Shown: piece by piece, positions 9,533 through 18,290 of the stretch
Layout of the letters: every line of letters starts with the position of its first letter
Position numbering within the stretch: position 1 is the first letter of the stretch
Source: JAWKTM01 sp041399085
GTDB lineage: Bacteria > Planctomycetota > Planctomycetia > Pirellulales > Pirellulaceae
Assembly (NCBI GenBank): GCA_041399085.1
Contig: JAWKTM010000037.1
Span: forward strand, 4,915-68,914
Direction: 5' to 3'
DNA: 64,000 bases
The notes under the pieces: model-generated
The model's database searches: none
The model's input: the letters and a program-made list of their open reading frames with translations, nothing else
What the model was told of the DNA's origin: nothing
Program-made: the position numbers and the translations under genes

Positions 9533-10018
9533 TTACCTCTTATCACGATCCTTCCGATCCTGTGCCTCTGTGACGTATAGAATCACCTGTTCCAATTCGG
9601 CTTCATCGTTGATGCATTGCCAGTCACCGCCGATTGTCCACACGCCTGGCGGTCAGCAAATTACTCCAACCTTCTCGCAACACCTGCGTACAGTTCGCTT
9701 TGAATTGGTCTCGCACAGTTTTTCCTGAGTAGCCGTCCGCTGTAACGACGACGTGGACATGATTCGTGCGAGCCGATTTCGCCCAGAGCCTCCATTTGCG
9801 AAAGGATGCCAGGCGTTCGATCTCATGTTCGACTGAAACATCTCTGGTCGGAGTCAAGCATCACTGTGATTCAAACGCTGTCGATGCCATTGAGCAAGCA
9901 GTGGTTGTGGTGTTTGATATCCCTTGCCGCGTTTTCGCCAGCCGCGATGGTCACCCTGAAGAAACGTCCCGTAAACGGTCCAGGTGATGAAGTATGCAAT
10001 GGGGTCGTTGTCGCTCAT
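9533..10018 (-). pseudogene. REP-associated tyrosine transposase (RAYT, Y1_Tnp), frameshifted
   Basis: RAYT proteins are single-strand transposases that act on REP palindromes. From ATG at 10018 the frame reads MSDNDPIAYFITWTVYGTFL and continues with HRGWRKRGKGYQTPQPLL, then stops at a TGA in LNHSDA. The next segment is in another frame and contains the diagnostic His-x-His motif (ARTNHVHVVVTADGYSGKTV) and FKANCTQVLREGW. A third frame supplies GGDWQCINDEAELEQVILYV and ends at 9533. The amino-acid sequence is well preserved across at least two frame changes, so inactivation is recent or the breaks are assembly errors. REP palindromes lie on both sides, as expected for a RAYT locus. Confidence 0.8.
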
Positions 10019-10033
10019 GGATGACACTCTTTA

Positions 10034-10114
10034 TCAGCCGCACGGCGTTAGCCGCGGTTGTCTTGCCAGTGTTGTACCTCAAATGACTGAACCGGGGCTA
10101 ACGCCCTGCGGCCA
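10034..10114. repeat. REP palindrome 2
   Basis: The left arm (10034-10060) and right arm (about 10090-10114) are inverted versions of the same roughly 26-base motif. It lies 15 bases upstream of the RAYT start, the usual position for the cognate REP. Confidence 0.75.
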
Positions 10115-10130
10115 TGACCGTAGCTGCCAA

Positions 10131-10212
10131 TCAGCCGCACGGCGTTAGCCGCGGTTATCCAATTTTGACAAAGGATGCTTCACGCGAATCGGGACTAACG
10201 ACCTGCGGCTGA
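10131..10212. repeat. REP palindrome 3
   Basis: The arms at 10131-10157 and 10188-10212 have the same motif as REP 1 and 2; the right arm is more diverged (ACTAACGACCTGCGG). It abuts the stop codon of the broken membrane-protein gene. Confidence 0.72.
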
Positions 10213-10421
10213 TCAATTCCAGATAACTCCCGAGGCCCAGAAAATGCCGAGCAACGCGACGATCAATCCGCTGACCTGGAAGAAACGATGGACGGCATTG
10301 CCCAACAGAATTCGTGACCGCGCGACCAGAAGCCGGTAGACAACGAAGTCACTTTTAAAGTGCCGCAGTACAACATGAATAAGCTGATGATTGCCATCAG
10401 CGTTCCCCAGAGAACGTTCAT
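10213..10421 (-). pseudogene. small two-helix membrane protein, one frameshift
   Basis: With a strong Shine-Dalgarno (GGAGG upstream of ATG at 10421) the frame reads MNVLWGTLMAIISLFMLYCG, a membrane helix. After TLK the homologous-looking sequence continues in another frame with VYRLLVARSRILLGNAVHRF and a second helix (VSGLIVALLGIFWASGVIW), ending at 10213. A single indel near 10350 would restore about 69 residues. The family is not recognised. It follows the broken ankyrin gene by about 70 bases on the same strand and may have been co-transcribed with it. Confidence 0.5.
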
Positions 10422-10491
10422 CTAGTTTGCCTCCTGTGGTGAACCTTCGCGTGTCACCCTCCAGCATCTTGGCGATCTGGATTCGCAGCGA

Positions 10492-11380
10492 TCAGCGCAC
10501 GAACGCTGCATCAAACTTCAGCCCCAGCGACTCGTAGACATGGCGGTACGTCTCCTCCAGGGCGTCATCAAACTCAATCGACACCACAACGAGTGGCGTG
10601 AAACCCTTGGTTAAGCATTAGGTGAGGATCAGCCCCTGCGTTCAGCAGCAACTCCACAATTCCGGGACGACAAAAGAAGCACGCCTGATGAAGAGCGGTT
10701 CCGCCCGAGTTGTTTCGCAAGTCGAGTTCCGCACCGGCATCGATCAGATCTGCGACTTCCGTCTGCCCGATGATGGCGGCAAGGGATCATGGAGTGCTCC
10801 CCCCGAAGTCTTCTTTGGCATTGATGTCTGTCCCTGCCCGATGTGCTGCTGAACCGCAGCGGTGTTACCTGTCATCGCCGCTTGCCAAAGGCTCACCGGG
10901 GGTGTGAGGCCCGCCAGGATTGGGCCTTCGGAGGCCAGTAGCCGGAGGATCTTTTCGGCCTCTCCGCTCGGATCTGTTCCAGGTCCAACGTCGTGTTGAG
11001 TACCGTTTCAACGATGGTAATAGTCTTCCAGGCCATCGCTCCATGTGATCGCCACATTGTCCAGAGAACTGAATCCCGCGACGTGCAGCTCAGGGTCCGC
11101 GCCGCCTTGCAGCAACACGAGAACGATGTCGGTACGCCCCAGGAACGACGCCAGGTGGAGAGCTGTATTTCCTTCTCGATCAGCCACCGAAACATCCGCC
11201 CCGTTTGATAATAGCAGTGCAACAGCCGCAGGTTGATTCGCCAGCGTCGCGATGTGGAGAGGCGTCAGGCCACACTCCGCCTTTCGCGTCAGCGGACACC
11301 GAACTCCAGTTCTCTGCGGATTGCTTCGAGATCACCCTCAGCGGCCGCCGCCCATTGGGACGCTGGCAGCGTCCACCACG
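10492..11380 (-). pseudogene. ankyrin-repeat protein, broken by several frame changes
   Basis: Across three frames on the minus strand, ankyrin repeats are clear: CGLTPLHIATLANQPAAVAL, GNTALHLASFLGRTDIVLVL, GGTALHQACFFCRPGIVELL, plus NAGADPH and a C-terminus EETYRHVYESLGLKFDAAF with a stop at 10492. Ankyrin repeats bind proteins. At least three frame breaks are needed to connect the pieces, and a fragment near 11350 (AAAEGDLEAIRREL) looks like the N-terminal part. No start codon is secure. The gene sits between repeat copies A and B and is decayed, or it has assembly indels. Confidence 0.7.
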
Positions 11381-11402
11381 TGGCCGATGCTGCCAGCATC
11401 GG

Positions 11403-12303
11403 CAGGTAAGAATTTCACTGCCGATCGCCTGAGACACAAAAAAGCCCGCCCTGTCGATTAGACAAGGCGGGCTTGATTTATTAACTCATAGGCAAGCCTC
11501 GCAGCGGATGATTCGAGTTTTCTTCCAGTTCGTCCGCCAATCTCGAAACTCAGCGTCTCGATGTGTGGAAAACGTGCTGGCCTCTACCAACCTACCGCGA
11601 TGACATCATCGGTGGATCTTGCATGGACTGCCCTCCTCACGGATATGAAGGAAAACACACGTGCATCGAAAGATGCGTTATGCCGACCGACGTTAATTTG
11701 CCTCCATCAAAAGGTGAAGTGATTCCGGTGGAACAGGGATCAGCCAGTCTCAACGATTCGCATCGACCATCTGTCCCTAACAGTTTGTTTCCTCGAGGTT
11801 CGTGTTTGCTGTCGACGCTTTTGTTTTAGCAACTTTCGCGATGGGCTCGCAATAGATTTTGGCGAATTCCGAAACGGATCGAGAAAATTCGCTCGCCTCA
11901 GGTTCCATTCGCACGGAATGTACGGGATGCATGGCTAAGAAACCGCAGTAACCGTTCCCGGCCAGTGGCCTTGAACCGTTACTCATCGTCGCAATCCTAT
12001 TCGTACTCAGCCATCGGCGGTACTCGTACTCGTACTCGATCGGCACGCGGTTTCGAGCACGAGTACCAATTCATTGAGTACGAGTACGATTCCTCGAGTC
12101 CCCACTGGCCGATAGTCAGAAGTGTCCTGGCATGGCAAACGAACCATTCATGGAGGCCGCCGGATCGTCCGCAAAGCGATCTACATGGCAACCATCGTGG
12201 CGATGCGCTGGAACGACAAGATCAAGACTTGTTATCAACAGCTCCGCGCCAACGGCAAGCCAGCCAAAGTCGCCATCGTCGCTTGCATGCGAAAACTGGT
12301 AAC
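11403..12303 (-). repeat. island repeat, copy B (inverted, about 0.9 kb)
   Basis: The reverse complement of this segment matches 20752-21646 along its length with scattered substitutions and 1-2 base indels, and matches copy A over its outer 520 bases. The inner part holds a direction-rich tract (TACTCGTACTCGTACTCG with its complement about 45 bases away) and the last part of an IS110 transposase read toward the operon. The mini-ORF with its Shine-Dalgarno is at 11592-11624, minus strand. Identity to copy C ends sharply at 12303/20752. No target duplication was seen outside B and C. Confidence 0.85.
11436..11471 (-). terminator. hairpin plus T-run at the end of repeat copy B
   Basis: On the minus strand an 11-bp stem (arms at 11461-11471 and 11445-11455) is followed by a run of T (A-run at 11436-11443 on the given strand). 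It is the best-formed of the three terminator copies. Confidence 0.65.
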
Positions 12304-12364
12304 CATCCTCAATCTCATGGTTCGAAACAAGCAAAAATGGGGCGAGAATCAACTCGCCACTTGA
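12122..12364 (+). pseudogene. IS110-family transposase, C-terminal fragment
   Basis: Only the last about 75 residues of an IS110/IS116-type transposase remain. The landmarks are GGRRIVRKAIYMATIVAMRW, YQQLRANGKPAKVAIVACMR and KLVTILNLMVRNKQKW, matching the Transposase_20 C-terminal region that carries the family's serine-dependent domain. The N-terminal DEDD domain is absent, so it is not active. Most of it lies inside repeat copy B; its 3' end (12304-12364) extends beyond the part shared with copy C, which shows copy C was cut shorter. Confidence 0.8.
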
Positions 12365-12382
12365 CAGAGGTTAAGACAACCG

Positions 12383-12422
12383 CTGTCCTTATTGTTCTCT
12401 TCCTGTCCTTATTGTTCTCTTA
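12383..12422 (+). repeat. 20-bp tandem duplication
   Basis: CTGTCCTTATTGTTCTCTTC is followed directly by a second copy differing in the last base. It lies between the IS110 remnant and the operon end and is T-rich on this strand. Confidence 0.8.
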
Positions 12423-12465
12423 TTTTGTCCTCTGCTCGGTGCCGCCGCCATCCTAACGATGCCGG

Positions 12466-13974
12466 TCAACGGCGACGACCGTGCCCCGAGACCGCTCGGA
12501 CGACGAATGTGATGACTGCGCCGACGCCGCTGAGGACCGCGATCACAAGAAAGACAGCCAACTTGAACAAGCCGCGATAGCTTCGGCTCGACATGCGGAA
12601 TTCTTCCACGTCCCTTGCTGCTTCCGCATCGGCACGCTGCTGGTCGGCCTCATTTCGCGCTTCCTGTAGAATTCGCTGGACGTCCGCTCGCGTGAGTGAA
12701 TCTGGCCGCTCGGGAGTTTTGTCCGGCAAGGGTTCACCGACCCACTGCTGGCAATGGGGACAGGCGTTGCCATACTCGCCGCTGTAAACGTACGTCGGCA
12801 GTCCCTTTCCACAGTGCGGGCAGAGCTGCTCGTTCAGCCGGCTCTCGGCGGGGAATTTGTTCCGCAAGTACTCCAAGTCGTCGGAACTCAATTGAGCGAG
12901 CTCGACGTTCCACCCGCCCACATCCGTTGGCTTTGAGCGTAGTTCCACCCGATCCGGTGTTAGCTGGTGGACCCAAGCCTGGAACGGTTCCAGATGTTTG
13001 ACATGCCACTCGCGAAGCTCACGCCCGGGCGGCGCTTCGACGACCGCTTCCGCCGGTTCCCAACCCGCGGGCAGCTCCGATCCACGCCGTGCCAGCTCTT
13101 CACGCACGAACTGCTTGTCCGCATCCGGGAGCGACAAGAACGGCACTCTCAAGTCGTCTTCCGGGCTTTGCAGGACGACGGCATCTCCCTCGATTCGATC
13201 CAACCGGGCCTGCAGATATTTTTCGCCGCTTGCTCCCGAGATGCTCCAACGCCGCAGATCGGGTCTGCCGCCGATATCTTCCTTGCGCAGCCGTTTTGCC
13301 TCGCGGTACGCAGCCAAGTACAGCAAGTCGTCAATACTCAGGTCCTGTTTCGCTTGCCGTCCCGCAGCGCCGGACGTGGTTGTGTAAAGTATTTCGTCGC
13401 GTTGGATGGCGACCAGCGTGGCTTCTAATTCGTGTTCCGGTTTCCTGTCGTTGGCTTCGATCTTCCAGACCCGGGGCCCAAAATTGAAATCCGACCAGGA
13501 GGTCAGCGGCCCGCGTTCCGCCGCCGCGAAGGCCAGCGCATCCGCCTTTTCCCGAGCGGCCAATCCTTGGACATATTCGCGGTCACCTGCGGAGAGTGTA
13601 ACGAGCGGAACGGGCACCTTTCGACCGTCTTTCAGCAGGATGACCTGCACTCGATCGTATTCCCGCAGCGATCGCGCGAATCGTCCCGCCTTGCTGGTCG
13701 GTCCACGTCCGAACCTGGCGAGCGTCCGCGATGCGTTTCCGGCGAACTTGTCGCGCAAGATCGTGCGATCATCGGCGCTCAGTTCCGACAGCGGGATCGT
13801 CAGTTCACGCCCTGCCTGGATCAACACCGCCGCGCCGTCGTGCAGATCCGCAAATTCCCCTTCGACAGTTTCCCCGGAGGACAGATTCCAAAGGCGCGCG
13901 AATGCCGGCGGAGTTGCCGCAGCGGATGCGAGGCAAAAGGCGCAAATCCAGAAGTGCCGTTGATTCAACATCAT
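12466..13974 (-). CDS. secreted SHD1-repeat protein with zinc ribbon and C-terminal TM helix
   Basis: This 502-residue protein begins with a signal peptide (ICAFCLASAAATPPAFA). Four or five SHD1-like beta modules follow: RLWNLSSGETVEGEFADL, then a set ending PLVTLSAGDREYVQG, then RVWKIEANDRK, RRWSISGASGEKYLQARL and LREWHVKHLEPFQAWV. SHD1 (Sla1 homology domain 1) is expanded in planctomycetes; its role there is unknown. A four-cysteine zinc ribbon (CPHCGKG, ACPHCQQW) and a terminal helix (LFKLAVFLVIAVLSGVGAVI) end the protein. The start overlaps the stop of the small ORF upstream; ATG at 13971 is an alternative. It is the last gene of the kinase-CHAT operon. Function is not known. Confidence 0.78.
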   Translation of the reverse strand: MMLNQRHFWICAFCLASAAATPPAFARLWNLSSGETVEGEFADLHDGAAVLIQAGRELTIPLSELSADDRTILRDKFAGNASRTLARFGRGPTSKAGRFARSLREYDRVQVILLKDGRKVPVPLVTLSAGDREYVQGLAAREKADALAFAAAERGPLTSWSDFNFGPRVWKIEANDRKPEHELEATLVAIQRDEILYTTTSGAAGRQAKQDLSIDDLLYLAAYREAKRLRKEDIGGRPDLRRWSISGASGEKYLQARLDRIEGDAVVLQSPEDDLRVPFLSLPDADKQFVREELARRGSELPAGWEPAEAVVEAPPGRELREWHVKHLEPFQAWVHQLTPDRVELRSKPTDVGGWNVELAQLSSDDLEYLRNKFPAESRLNEQLCPHCGKGLPTYVYSGEYGNACPHCQQWVGEPLPDKTPERPDSLTRADVQRILQEARNEADQQRADAEAARDVEEFRMSSRSYRGLFKLAVFLVIAVLSGVGAVITFVVRAVSGHGRRR

Positions 13975-14156
13975 GAAGACTGCTCGCTCGTCGTTGGGTG
14001 GGCGGACGACTCCGAAGGCTCGTCTTGCGGAGCCAACCAGCGACCTTGCCAAAAATCGTCGTCCAGATGATGAAACAGTTGGTCACAAAGATGTTCAAAT
14101 CGATTCGCTGGTCGGATCAGGTGCGGGCATGAAATCCTCCTCATTCTATTGCGCAT
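13971..14156 (-). CDS. small coupled ORF (61 residues), function unknown
   Basis: This short ORF fills the gap between the CHAT and SHD1 genes. Its ATG is four bases after the CHAT stop, with GGAG eight bases upstream, and its TGA overlaps the SHD1 start. The C-terminal part is acidic and protein-like (EHLCDQLFHHLDDDFWQGRW, then EPSESSAHPTT). A second start with a stronger Shine-Dalgarno (GAGGAGG before ATG near 14127) opens another frame, MPAPDPTSESI, that stops at ATT TGA and would join this frame by a +1 shift. So the true product may begin there. No family is recognised. Confidence 0.45.
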   Translation of the reverse strand: MRNRMRRISCPHLIRPANRFEHLCDQLFHHLDDDFWQGRWLAPQDEPSESSAHPTTSEQSS

Positions 14157-14159
14157 GCG

Positions 14160-17100
14160 TCATTCTCCGTCACCGCTGAGGACGAACGCGGCCCAGAATC
14201 GCGGATGACGGACCGAGCGGCCGGCGAGCGACCCGTTGCCGACCGTCTCGCCGACTTGCGTGTCGGCTTCGTCCCCGGCGGCCGGTGTTGCTCCTGCAAG
14301 GGCGGCAGAAATCGGGCGAGGGGCGCCGAGCGATCTCCGCGCGGCGTCGGTCGTTCCCTGGAGCTCGCCGCGAATCATGGACACTTGCGCCTGCCGGAGC
14401 GCCTCGCGTTTGTTCATGCCGTTGCGGAGCCAGTTGTCGTAGAAGGCGGCCATCAGCGATTCGGTGGCGGCGTCGTCCACTTGCCAGAGACTCGCAACGA
14501 CCGTCGCCGCACCGGCACGCAGCAGCGCTCGTTCCAGCCCGACCACTTCATCGCCGCGGCTCATTCGTCCCATGCGAGTCTCGCACGCACTCAGCACGGC
14601 CAGCTCGCACCGGTCGAGCCGCATCTCCAGCAGCTCGCGCACCTCCAACCGACCATCACTTTCCGCCGTCTCGGTGCAGAGGAGCGCCGCGCGCATCGGC
14701 GAGTTCGCTGACAGATCCGTGTGCCCGGCGAAGTGGACGAACCTCGCCGATGGAAGCGCGGCGCGAATCGCTTCTTCCGTTGCCGATTCGCCGACCAGCA
14801 GCAGCGGCAACGGAGTCACCTCGGCAATCCGATGCCCTTCCTGCTCGGCATGCGGAAGCGGCGGGAATCCGGCTGGCGGTCTCGGGTTGGCGACGATCAG
14901 CGTATCCGACGTCTCGGAGGACGCGGCTTGAGCATCCGAGGTCGACTCCGGAACGTCGCTCGGCGCCGATTCGTTTGCCGGAGCTTCGCCCAACTCGTGC
15001 CGTCGCGCGACAGCGTAAACCAGCGAGCTCGCGCTGGCGGACGAAGTGATCGTGACTCGTTCGACGAGAAACTGGTCGTTGGGAAGCACCAGCGCGGCGA
15101 ATGGCAAGTAATGCAGCGCGCCGCCGGGAACGATGTGCAGCCGCGCCACGCGACTTCGGCCGCGCAGGCACGGGAGCAAGAGCTCAGCCGCCAAACGCGT
15201 CGCCACATCTCGGTAAGCATCGTCGCTCTGCTCAAGCAGCGTGCGGAATCGTTCGACTTCATTTCGAAGCGATTCGTGCCCGAGTCGCTGCAGCGACACG
15301 ACTTCAACGTTCTGTCGATCGATGACGGCCACCAGCAGCGAATCGAACGTCGGGAAGTATTCGATCAGGACATCGTTATCGCCAAGTAGCGATTGGACTT
15401 CGTCGAGCGAGGACGGCCGCACGGCCGTGAACGACAGCGCTTCCGCACGCATCGATCCGCCGGGCTGTCCGTCGAACTGTTCGAGCGCCTGCCGAAATGC
15501 CGATTGCAGATCGTCGATCGGCGCGACGGCGTTTGCACCGTTGAGCGGTCCCAGGAGGAGCGGTGCGCGATCGCGGACCTGCGCCGCCTTTTCGCCTGCC
15601 AATATCAGCGGTTCCCCCGCGACGATATCCAGCAGCGTGCGAGCCTTCCCTCGTTCCATGCATTGCCAGACCGATCGAGCTGCGTCGCCGGAAATGCGAG
15701 CTTCGGCCGACGCTTCACCGCCACCGAGCTCGCGCCGTCCTTGATCGAAGTACATCTGCGCGAGCTGTTCGTAGATTTCCGACTTCGCGCCGAACGACCC
15801 GCGCCGAACAGGCTCGCTGTGCAGCCGAGCCCGCCACGCTTCCACTTCCTCGGCCGCCGCTTCCAAAGCGGCGATGGCTTCGAGCGATTTGCCTTGCGCG
15901 GCGAGGATGCGGCCCTGTAACGCACGAGCTCGCCAGATGAATTCGAACATCCGCTGCGATTCGGCCAGCGGCAGCCGGGTCGTGATTTCGCGAAGCGCTT
16001 CGTCATGGCGACTCAGCCGGTACGCGATCAGCGCCGTTCGCAGCCCGGCTACCAATTCGCCGGACGCATCGTTTGCCGCGCGATAGTCGGCCAGCGAACG
16101 ACGTTGCCATCGATCGGCTTCGGCCAGCCATCGGTCACGCTCCGCCGCGGCGTTCGCATCCGAACCGTCGCCGCCATCTTGCCCGGAACTCGGATGCGCA
16201 AGCGGATCGAGATCGGAGTCGTAGCGCTGCAAGTAGGCTTCGGCAAGCAGGCCGGCGGTCAGCGCTCGATACGAAAGCGGATGCGTCGGCGCCTTCATGC
16301 CGACCAGATGGAATCCGTCGTCGTCCTCAACGCGAAACTCGTGCGTCGCGAATCCTTCGGCGAAGCGGGTCGCTCCGTAATCGTCCCGCCGTTGTGCCGC
16401 GATCTGCTCGTCGAGCAACTCGATCGCTCGCGTCAGCCGGTCGATCGCCAAACGCCACTCGCCGCCGGCCAGATCGAGCCTCGCACGGAGATTCAACAGA
16501 TCGGCCGCGATGTACTTGCCGCCGAGCGGCCGGTTGATCCGCTCCGCCTCTTCGAGATACCCGAGCGCCGTCGGCAGCTCGTCCAGTTCGATATACAGCT
16601 CCGCGATACAGGCCAATCGTGCCGATCGATTCAGCGCCATCGAATGAGATCGCGTGGCGATGATCCGGCGGTCTTCCATCGTGTTCTCGGGACTGCGGCG
16701 AAGGTAACGCAGGTTGTTCGCGATTCCCAACCAATATCCCAATTCGGATTCCAGATCGAGCGAACGGAACGCATGTTCCAACGCCCGGTCGTAATTGCCG
16801 AGCTGCCGGTGCATCAAGCAGAGATGCTCGTGCGCGTTGACCTGTCCGATCGTGTCTTCCTCGCGCATCGACAAGCGGATTTCCCACTGCCGAATCTGTA
16901 TCGCGCGGTCGAAGTCATGCCGATCGTGGAACCAACGAGCCAGCTCGGCCAACGGCGGCAATTCGTTTCGCTTTTCGAACAACTGGCAGATGCGAACGAG
17001 CGGCCATGCCGGAAGTCCTCCCACTTCGAACTGCCAATGGTCCTCGGCCAAATTCCAGATCGGGTCCACTGGCGGCGAGTTTCCTTGCGGGAACACATCG

Positions 17101-18290
17101 CCGATCAACGTGACAAACCGGCTCGCCGCTCTCCACTGCGCCATCGCTTCGTAGTACCGGCCGTCGAAGAACTTCGCATACGCCGACAAGAATACGTCGG
17201 CCACCGCGTGACGCGATTCCGGCTTCAACCGCCACCAATGCCGGCCGATCAACAGGTAGCGACGTCCGCCGTAATCAACATGCGTCATGCGGCCGCCGTA
17301 CAAACGGACGTCGGCCTGCAAGTCTCCCGCCTGCTGCCAGTCGCGACCGAAGAACTGGATCCCGGCAACTCCCCACGGTGTGAAGCCGGCCGCGACTTCC
17401 TTTCCGCCGTCAGCGTCGAGATCGAATCCGACGAACCGGAGTTGGATGAGCCCTTTGCCGCGAAGTTCCGCCGCCATTCCTTCGCGGCGATGTTGCCGAG
17501 CGAGTCCCGGTTCAAGCGACGGGACCAGCTTCAAGTGCTCGCGCAGCGCGGCCGGCAGCCCTTTCTCCGCGCGAGCCGTCATCGCCGGCAGCTCATTGGC
17601 AAGGCGCGGAAGAAGCTGATTCGCCATCGCACTGAACTGGTCGTGCGGAACGTCCTCGGGGGCGGCCGGGTACGCCGCATCGAACAACTCGGACACGCTC
17701 GGCAAACGTGGCTCCGCAAACGCCATCGGAAGAGGAGGCGACGTCGCCCAGTCGGCAAATGTCTCGACCTCGAACTCGCCGTTCGTCAAATCGATTCGCT
17801 GATCGTGAACCCCCGCGCCGAACCGATCGTGTTCAACGAACGCCGGCCGATCGCTGCGAAAGTACACCCACCATTCCGCTCGCTGATCGCCGTCCAAATC
17901 GACGGCCGTTTCAATGTCACCCGGCTTTCGAATGCCGATTGCCTTCCGCAGAACTTGCCGCACGATATTCGCCGGGCTCTTACTCGCTTGCTCGTACTCG
18001 CTGTCAACATCCAGCGTCCACGCATCGGTCGCGGCTCGCGGAAGCACGATGTTCAATCCGAGCCCTGCGCCGGTCGATCGACGCGTCGTGCTCGACGGCA
18101 ACGACGGCTGAATCGCATCGTTTGCCGCCGCACGTGCCGGCGGTTGATCCGCGGTCGGCGTCGCGCGGGACGAATCGGGACGAGACGGCGACTGCGCGGA
18201 TGCCGGGTGCGTCGCGAAAACAAAGGCGAGGAGAGCGACGAGAATCGCGAAGCGCGTGGGTGTTGCAAGTCGCATGCGAGCGAACCTCAT
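14160..18290 (-). CDS. secreted TPR protein with C-terminal CHAT (caspase-like) protease
   Basis: This 1376-residue protein has an N-terminal signal (FAILVALLAFVFATHPASA), so it probably acts outside the cytoplasm. Residues about 60-350 form a beta-rich region with two DLDxD-type segments (AVDLDGDQRAEWWVYF; FVGFDLDADGGKEVAAG). Helical TPR-like repeats run from about 370 to 900. The CHAT domain occupies about 950-1376 with the dyad intact: His1190 in FVHFAGH and Cys1236 in VLSACETRMG; FWAAFVLSGDG ends it, as in the family. CHAT proteases cleave partner proteins after activation. The start is ATG at 18290, sharing one base with the kinase stop (TGATG); a TTG precedes it. The substrate is unknown; the SHD1 protein or the kinase are candidates by context only. 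Confidence 0.88.
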   Translation of the reverse strand: MRFARMRLATPTRFAILVALLAFVFATHPASAQSPSRPDSSRATPTADQPPARAAANDAIQPSLPSSTTRRSTGAGLGLNIVLPRAATDAWTLDVDSEYEQASKSPANIVRQVLRKAIGIRKPGDIETAVDLDGDQRAEWWVYFRSDRPAFVEHDRFGAGVHDQRIDLTNGEFEVETFADWATSPPLPMAFAEPRLPSVSELFDAAYPAAPEDVPHDQFSAMANQLLPRLANELPAMTARAEKGLPAALREHLKLVPSLEPGLARQHRREGMAAELRGKGLIQLRFVGFDLDADGGKEVAAGFTPWGVAGIQFFGRDWQQAGDLQADVRLYGGRMTHVDYGGRRYLLIGRHWWRLKPESRHAVADVFLSAYAKFFDGRYYEAMAQWRAASRFVTLIGDVFPQGNSPPVDPIWNLAEDHWQFEVGGLPAWPLVRICQLFEKRNELPPLAELARWFHDRHDFDRAIQIRQWEIRLSMREEDTIGQVNAHEHLCLMHRQLGNYDRALEHAFRSLDLESELGYWLGIANNLRYLRRSPENTMEDRRIIATRSHSMALNRSARLACIAELYIELDELPTALGYLEEAERINRPLGGKYIAADLLNLRARLDLAGGEWRLAIDRLTRAIELLDEQIAAQRRDDYGATRFAEGFATHEFRVEDDDGFHLVGMKAPTHPLSYRALTAGLLAEAYLQRYDSDLDPLAHPSSGQDGGDGSDANAAAERDRWLAEADRWQRRSLADYRAANDASGELVAGLRTALIAYRLSRHDEALREITTRLPLAESQRMFEFIWRARALQGRILAAQGKSLEAIAALEAAAEEVEAWRARLHSEPVRRGSFGAKSEIYEQLAQMYFDQGRRELGGGEASAEARISGDAARSVWQCMERGKARTLLDIVAGEPLILAGEKAAQVRDRAPLLLGPLNGANAVAPIDDLQSAFRQALEQFDGQPGGSMRAEALSFTAVRPSSLDEVQSLLGDNDVLIEYFPTFDSLLVAVIDRQNVEVVSLQRLGHESLRNEVERFRTLLEQSDDAYRDVATRLAAELLLPCLRGRSRVARLHIVPGGALHYLPFAALVLPNDQFLVERVTITSSASASSLVYAVARRHELGEAPANESAPSDVPESTSDAQAASSETSDTLIVANPRPPAGFPPLPHAEQEGHRIAEVTPLPLLLVGESATEEAIRAALPSARFVHFAGHTDLSANSPMRAALLCTETAESDGRLEVRELLEMRLDRCELAVLSACETRMGRMSRGDEVVGLERALLRAGAATVVASLWQVDDAATESLMAAFYDNWLRNGMNKREALRQAQVSMIRGELQGTTDAARRSLGAPRPISAALAGATPAAGDEADTQVGETVGNGSLAGRSVRHPRFWAAFVLSGDGE

